64,000 nt of DNA from Streptomyces sp. PR69 (GTDB lineage Bacteria; Actinomycetota; Actinomycetes; Streptomycetales; Streptomycetaceae): positions 62,001-126,000 of the forward strand of contig NZ_JAOWCB010000002.1 of the NCBI RefSeq assembly GCF_026420845.1. Direction: 5' to 3'. Made by a program: the position numbers and the translations under genes. Position 1 is the first letter of the stretch. Every line of letters begins with the position of its first letter. Below the pieces are notes generated by a model, which was not told where the DNA came from, searched no databases, and saw only the letters and a list, made by a program, of their open reading frames with translations. Below are positions 58,738 through 64,000 of the stretch, in pieces.

Positions 58738-59916
58738 ATGACAGGACGAACAGGACGGCCGCTGCTGAACCGCAGGCTGGACGGGCTCGGGACGACGATC
58801 TTCGCGGAGATGTCGGCACTGGCGACAGCGACGGGCGCGATCAACCTGGGCCAGGGCTTCCCGGACACGGATGGCCCGGAGTCGGTACGCGAGGCCGCCG
58901 TACGAGCGCTGCGCGACGGCCGCGGCAACCAGTACCCGCCGGGCCCGGGCATCCCCGAGCTGCGCGCCGCCATCAGCGACCACCAGCGCCGCTTCTACGA
59001 CCAGACCATCGACCCCGACACGGAAGTCCTGGTCACAGCGGGCGCAACGGAGGCGATCGCGGCGACCATGCTCGCGTTGCTGGAGCCCGGTGACGAGGTG
59101 ATCGCCTTCGAACCCTTCTACGACTCCTACGCCGCCTGCATCGCGATGGCCGGAGCGAAGCGCGTACCGCTCACCCTGCGCGCCCCGTCCTTCCGCCCGG
59201 ACGTGGACGAGCTGCGATCCAAGATCACCCCGCGCACCCGCCTCCTGCTCCTCAACACACCGCACAACCCGACCGGCATGGTCCTCACCACCGACGAGCA
59301 GAGCGCCATCGCCGCGCTCGCCGTCGAACACGACCTGCTCGTCGTCACCGACGAGGTGTACGAGCATCTGGCCTTTGACGACGCCGCCCACGTCCCGATC
59401 GCCACGCTCCCTGGCATGCGCGAGCGCACCGTCACCATCTCCTCCGCCGGCAAGACCTTCTCCTTCACCGGATGGAAGGTTGGCTGGGCCATGGCGGACG
59501 CCCCGCTCATCGCCGCCGTCCGGACCGCCAAGCAGTACCTGACGTACGTCAACGCGGGACCCTTCCAGTACGCGATCGCCGAGGCGCTCAATCTGCCGGA
59601 CGCGTACTTCGACGGCTTCCGCGCCGACCTCCAACGCAAGCGCGACCTGCTCGCCGACGGCCTACGCGCGGCCGGGTTCGAGGTCTACCAGCCCCAGGGC
59701 ACATACTTCATCACCACCGACGTCACCCCCTTCGGCGAGAAGGACGCCTATGCCTTCTGCCGCGCCCTCCCCGAACGCTGCGGCGTCGTCGCCGTCCCCA
59801 ACTCCGTCTTCTACGACGACCCCGACGCCGGCCGCAGTCAGGTCCGCTTCACCTTCTGCAAGAAGGACGGCGTCCTCCACGAGGCCACCACCCGCCTCCG
59901 ACGCCTGGCGGGCTGA
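58738..59916 (+). CDS. PLP-dependent class I/II aminotransferase (YbdL/DapC-like)
   Basis: The enzyme has 392 aa. AINLGQGFPDTDGPESVREAA, GATEAIAATMLALLEPGDEV, FEPFYDSYAACIAMAGA, LLLLNTPHNPTGMVL, VVTDEVYEHLAFDD and the PLP Lys in TISSAGKTFSFTGWKVGW match the aminotransferase group that includes YbdL, kynurenine aminotransferase and actinobacterial N-succinyl-diaminopimelate aminotransferase. Of two ATGs (58729, 58738) the second is better spaced from AGGA. A decayed copy of its C-terminal half lies 2 kb downstream. Confidence 0.92.
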   Translation: MTGRTGRPLLNRRLDGLGTTIFAEMSALATATGAINLGQGFPDTDGPESVREAAVRALRDGRGNQYPPGPGIPELRAAISDHQRRFYDQTIDPDTEVLVTAGATEAIAATMLALLEPGDEVIAFEPFYDSYAACIAMAGAKRVPLTLRAPSFRPDVDELRSKITPRTRLLLLNTPHNPTGMVLTTDEQSAIAALAVEHDLLVVTDEVYEHLAFDDAAHVPIATLPGMRERTVTISSAGKTFSFTGWKVGWAMADAPLIAAVRTAKQYLTYVNAGPFQYAIAEALNLPDAYFDGFRADLQRKRDLLADGLRAAGFEVYQPQGTYFITTDVTPFGEKDAYAFCRALPERCGVVAVPNSVFYDDPDAGRSQVRFTFCKKDGVLHEATTRLRRLAG

Positions 59917-60019
59917 ACGCATGCCCCCGCGATGAGACCACGAGCACGCTCATCACCGCATCGGGAAACTCGGCCCCGGACATGGGGAATCCAGTCCCAG
60001 CGATCAAGGGGAGTAAAGG

Positions 60020-60907
60020 CTATGCGTCTGATTCGGCCGGCAATGCCAGCTCCGCGGCGATGCGGGCGTGCTCTATGGCTTCCTTCAGAGAGCGGGACAA
60101 CAATTCGGCTTCGTGGGCGGCCGGGTCCGGGTGCGCTGTGGCGGATGAGGCCTCACTGACGGAGGCCAGCAGGTTCAGGTAGTCGTCGTTGACGCCTTGC
60201 AGAGCCTGTATCTGCGCGTGCTGCTCGGCGAGCCTGTCGAGGGATCCGACGCTCCTGGCGTACTGCTCAAGTGCCTCGACGCGCTTCTCGATGGCGTCGC
60301 GGCTGGCATGCAGCGCGGCCGCCTGCGTCTCGAGTACAGAGTCCACGGCACCGCCAACGCTGGCGCTCTTCGCCTCTCGATGACGCACAGTCAGCTCGCT
60401 CAGGCTGCGCAGGTCCTTGGCGATCTTCCAGAGACCATGAGGCAACTCGACCTCGTTGCGGGCGCGGTCGACGACGCCGTCCCGGTGGGCCGCAGAGGAG
60501 AACACGGTGTCCACGGCAATCACGGCACGCACGAGCAACGCGCCTGGATCGGCTTCCAAATCGGAGGGACGGACGCACTGGTGACGGTGCTTCCGGGCGG
60601 TGCCGACGGGGTCCATTACCCTGTGGTGCCGTCGTGCCATCACCCGGCAACCGACGATGACCGTGCCGATCACCAGGCATACGGCGGCGAACCGTGTCGC
60701 CGATCCGATGAGCAAGACCCCGAGGATGAACAGCACTGCCGTGCACCCGCTCAGGCAGCCGGTTCCCCGGTTCGTCTCTTCGGCTCCCGTGCCGTCGGTC
60801 GGCCGAAGCGCGGACGCCGGGACCACGGTGAACAGCTTCCGGACGGCTTCGGGCAACTCAGGGTCGAATACCGCCCGGTCGCCTATGGCGATTTCACTCT
60901 CCTGCAC
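60020..60907 (-). CDS. Membrane protein with coiled-coil tail, unknown function
   Basis: The product is about 295 aa from a GTG after GGGGGG; a TTG 6 codons upstream is possible. An acidic N-terminus leads to two close TM helices (about 55-90: CTAVLFILGVLLIGSATRFAAVCLVIGTVIVG) and then a long cytoplasmic helical region with coiled-coil character (LRSLSELTVRHREAKSASVGG...DAIEKRVEALEQYARSVGSLDRLAEQHAQIQALQGVNDDYLNLLASV). I do not recognise the family. It is convergent with the aminotransferase. Confidence 0.65.
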   Translation of the reverse strand: MQESEIAIGDRAVFDPELPEAVRKLFTVVPASALRPTDGTGAEETNRGTGCLSGCTAVLFILGVLLIGSATRFAAVCLVIGTVIVGCRVMARRHHRVMDPVGTARKHRHQCVRPSDLEADPGALLVRAVIAVDTVFSSAAHRDGVVDRARNEVELPHGLWKIAKDLRSLSELTVRHREAKSASVGGAVDSVLETQAAALHASRDAIEKRVEALEQYARSVGSLDRLAEQHAQIQALQGVNDDYLNLLASVSEASSATAHPDPAAHEAELLSRSLKEAIEHARIAAELALPAESDA

Positions 60908-61170
60908 GGATCCCCCCAAACGCAACAGCCACGTCGGCGGTCCAATGTATCCGCCGGCGCGACGTGTACGGGATCCGGGCGGGTGCCGGGCAGGCCGGGC
61001 ACCTGCTTCGGACCGTCGAGGTGCTGTCCGGCCAGCAGCACGGTGACGGCGGCGCGCGAGCTGGCGGCCGCGGTCCGCTCGGCGAAGCGGTATCTGACGT
61101 TCGTCTCGGCGGGGGCCGTTCCAGTACGCGGTGCCGGGGCGCTGCGGCGGCCAGACGGACGTCGAACAGG
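60908..61170. other. Spacer with decayed aminotransferase sequence
   Basis: This region lies upstream of the coiled-coil membrane gene and before the YbjN gene's terminator. It contains no intact gene. The only protein-like stretch is the aminotransferase relic at 61061-61145. Confidence 0.5.
61061..61145 (+). pseudogene. Aminotransferase gene fragment
   Basis: The frame reads LAAAVRSAKRYLTFVSAG and then, after one extra base near 61113, PFQYAV. This matches LIAAVRTAKQYLTYVNAGPFQYAI of the aminotransferase at 58738 at both protein and DNA level. Start, N-terminal domain and end are gone. Confidence 0.7.
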
Positions 61171-61203
61171 GGAGAGCCCGGCCGTCCTCCGGCCGGGCTC
61201 TCC
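61171..61203. terminator. Terminator hairpin after the YbjN gene
   Basis: A perfect 14-bp stem (61171-61184 with 61190-61203) and 5-nt loop, 23 bp beyond the YbjN-like stop codon. Confidence 0.8.
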
Positions 61204-61225
61204 TGTGTCTGCGTGGCGTAAGACC

Positions 61226-61765
61226 TCAGGCCTCGTCGGACGGCGTGCCGTCCGTCTCCGGCTTCTCCAGGCCGAACTGCTCGACGAGCCACTTGTCGAA
61301 CTCGATCGAGGCGCGCACCCAGCTCACGGTCGAGGACACGAAGTGCTCAAGGCTCACACCCGTGCCGATCAGCATCTGCGCCTCGCCGATGAGACGGAGG
61401 GTGGCGGCGCCGCCCTCGTCCTCGTGGAGGTGGGTGTAGATCTTGGGCCACAGGGTGCGGCGGTTCCAGTCGTCGATCGCGTCGAGGATCTTGACCCGGT
61501 CCTCGGGCGAGTGCGGGCGGTCGTAGAACGTCCGCACCGAGAAGACCTGCTGGTCCCCTTCCCCGCGGAACATGAAGTACGTGCGGAAGTCCTCCCACGG
61601 CGCGGCGAGGTCGCCCTCGTCGTCGACGACGTACTTCAGCTCCATCTGGTCGAGGAGCTGCTTGACCAGGTCCTGGTCGGGAACGACGGGGCCCGCCGGT
61701 CCCGAGGCCTGCTGAGGCTGTGGCTTGCCCCCGAAATTCGGAATCGAGGACGGATCGATGGTCAC
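61226..61765 (-). CDS. YbjN domain-containing protein
   Basis: The product is 179 aa from a GTG with AAGGGA 8 nt upstream. After a Pro/Gln-rich N-terminus the YbjN-like (type III chaperone-fold) domain reads LVKQLLDQMELKYVVDDEGDLAAPWEDFRTYFMFRGEGDQQVFSVRTFYDRPHSPEDRVKILDAIDDWNRRTLWPKIYTHLHEDEGGAATLRLIGEAQMLIGTGVSLEHFVSSTVSWVRASIEFDKWL. Family members act in sensory or stress settings, with no defined reaction. It follows clpB by 108 bp on the same strand, suggesting a stress-related unit. Confidence 0.88.
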   Translation of the reverse strand: MTIDPSSIPNFGGKPQPQQASGPAGPVVPDQDLVKQLLDQMELKYVVDDEGDLAAPWEDFRTYFMFRGEGDQQVFSVRTFYDRPHSPEDRVKILDAIDDWNRRTLWPKIYTHLHEDEGGAATLRLIGEAQMLIGTGVSLEHFVSSTVSWVRASIEFDKWLVEQFGLEKPETDGTPSDEA

Positions 61766-61873
61766 CGTGGATGTCCCTTCGTACGGTTCCCGCCATCCTC
61801 TCTCATCCCGGGGAGGGGGTCGCAACCCTCCCCGGGAGGGAGTCCTGATCCCTGCGCCCGGTCCCCGCGGTGA

Positions 61874-64000
<2,127 letters not shown>

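Overview
The window is about 72% GC, codes densely on both strands, uses many GTG starts and carries Streptomyces-type families (DUF5753/DUF397 regulator pairs, DUF2690, DUF4232 and DUF3152 proteins, several P450s, a membrane Ser/Thr kinase). The gene order (ask-asd, recR-ybaB, purA, tryptophan 2,3-dioxygenase/kynureninase, fba, pyrE, spermidine synthase-like, clpB) is that of the central core of a Streptomyces chromosome. A 16-bp parS-like site at 52218 supports an origin-proximal arm. All family calls come from reading the sequence; no database was searched.

Layout. 1-6075: aspartate kinase with an internal beta-subunit start, an Asd paralogue that lacks the catalytic Cys, and recR/ybaB flanked by two SLATT-type membrane proteins. 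6489-12694: methyltransferase, GT2/membrane fusion, and a GntR regulator with a long minisatellite-coded tail. 12677-17836: GlxA-type regulator facing a quinone oxidoreductase, a PIN/ribbon-helix-helix module, and an aminotransferase divergent from a MarR gene. 18082-21550: two membrane-anchored HTH proteins and a Ser/Thr kinase. 22139-26910: DUF5753-DUF397-P450 operon, a second PIN module and another P450. 27164-30094: ECF sigma factor, two paralogous membrane or exported proteins in inverted orientation sharing a 261-bp near-identical block, and a small secreted metzincin. 30271-32331: a gene remnant next to an IS200/IS605-type element with intact TnpB and dead TnpA. 32433-42931: lipoproteins, purA, decayed genes, a P450, a two-component pair and an NmrA-like oxidoreductase. 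43053-46229: kynurenine-pathway operon. 46321-57813: DUF3152 and DUF3151 proteins, MFS exporter, MalY-type lyase, fba, pyrE, aldose epimerase, SRPBCC protein, about 1 kb of non-coding repeats, membrane spermidine synthase-like protein and DUF2617. 58279-64000: Gly/Cys-rich membrane peptide, aminotransferase, an unknown membrane protein, YbjN-like protein and clpB, which runs off the right edge.

Themes. Many gene pairs are coupled by 4-bp ATGA/GTGA overlaps. Two independent toxin-antitoxin-like modules share the same apparent leaderless architecture, with a palindromic operator on the -10. Two operons carry in-frame tandem duplications exactly at the start codon. Several loci show decay: tnpA, an ABC permease, an aminotransferase fragment and a C-terminal fragment beside the IS. 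The best candidates for undescribed biology are the sigma/paralogue/metzincin locus, the SLATT genes around recR-ybaB, and the HTH-peptidoglycan-binding/HTH-DUF2690/kinase cluster.
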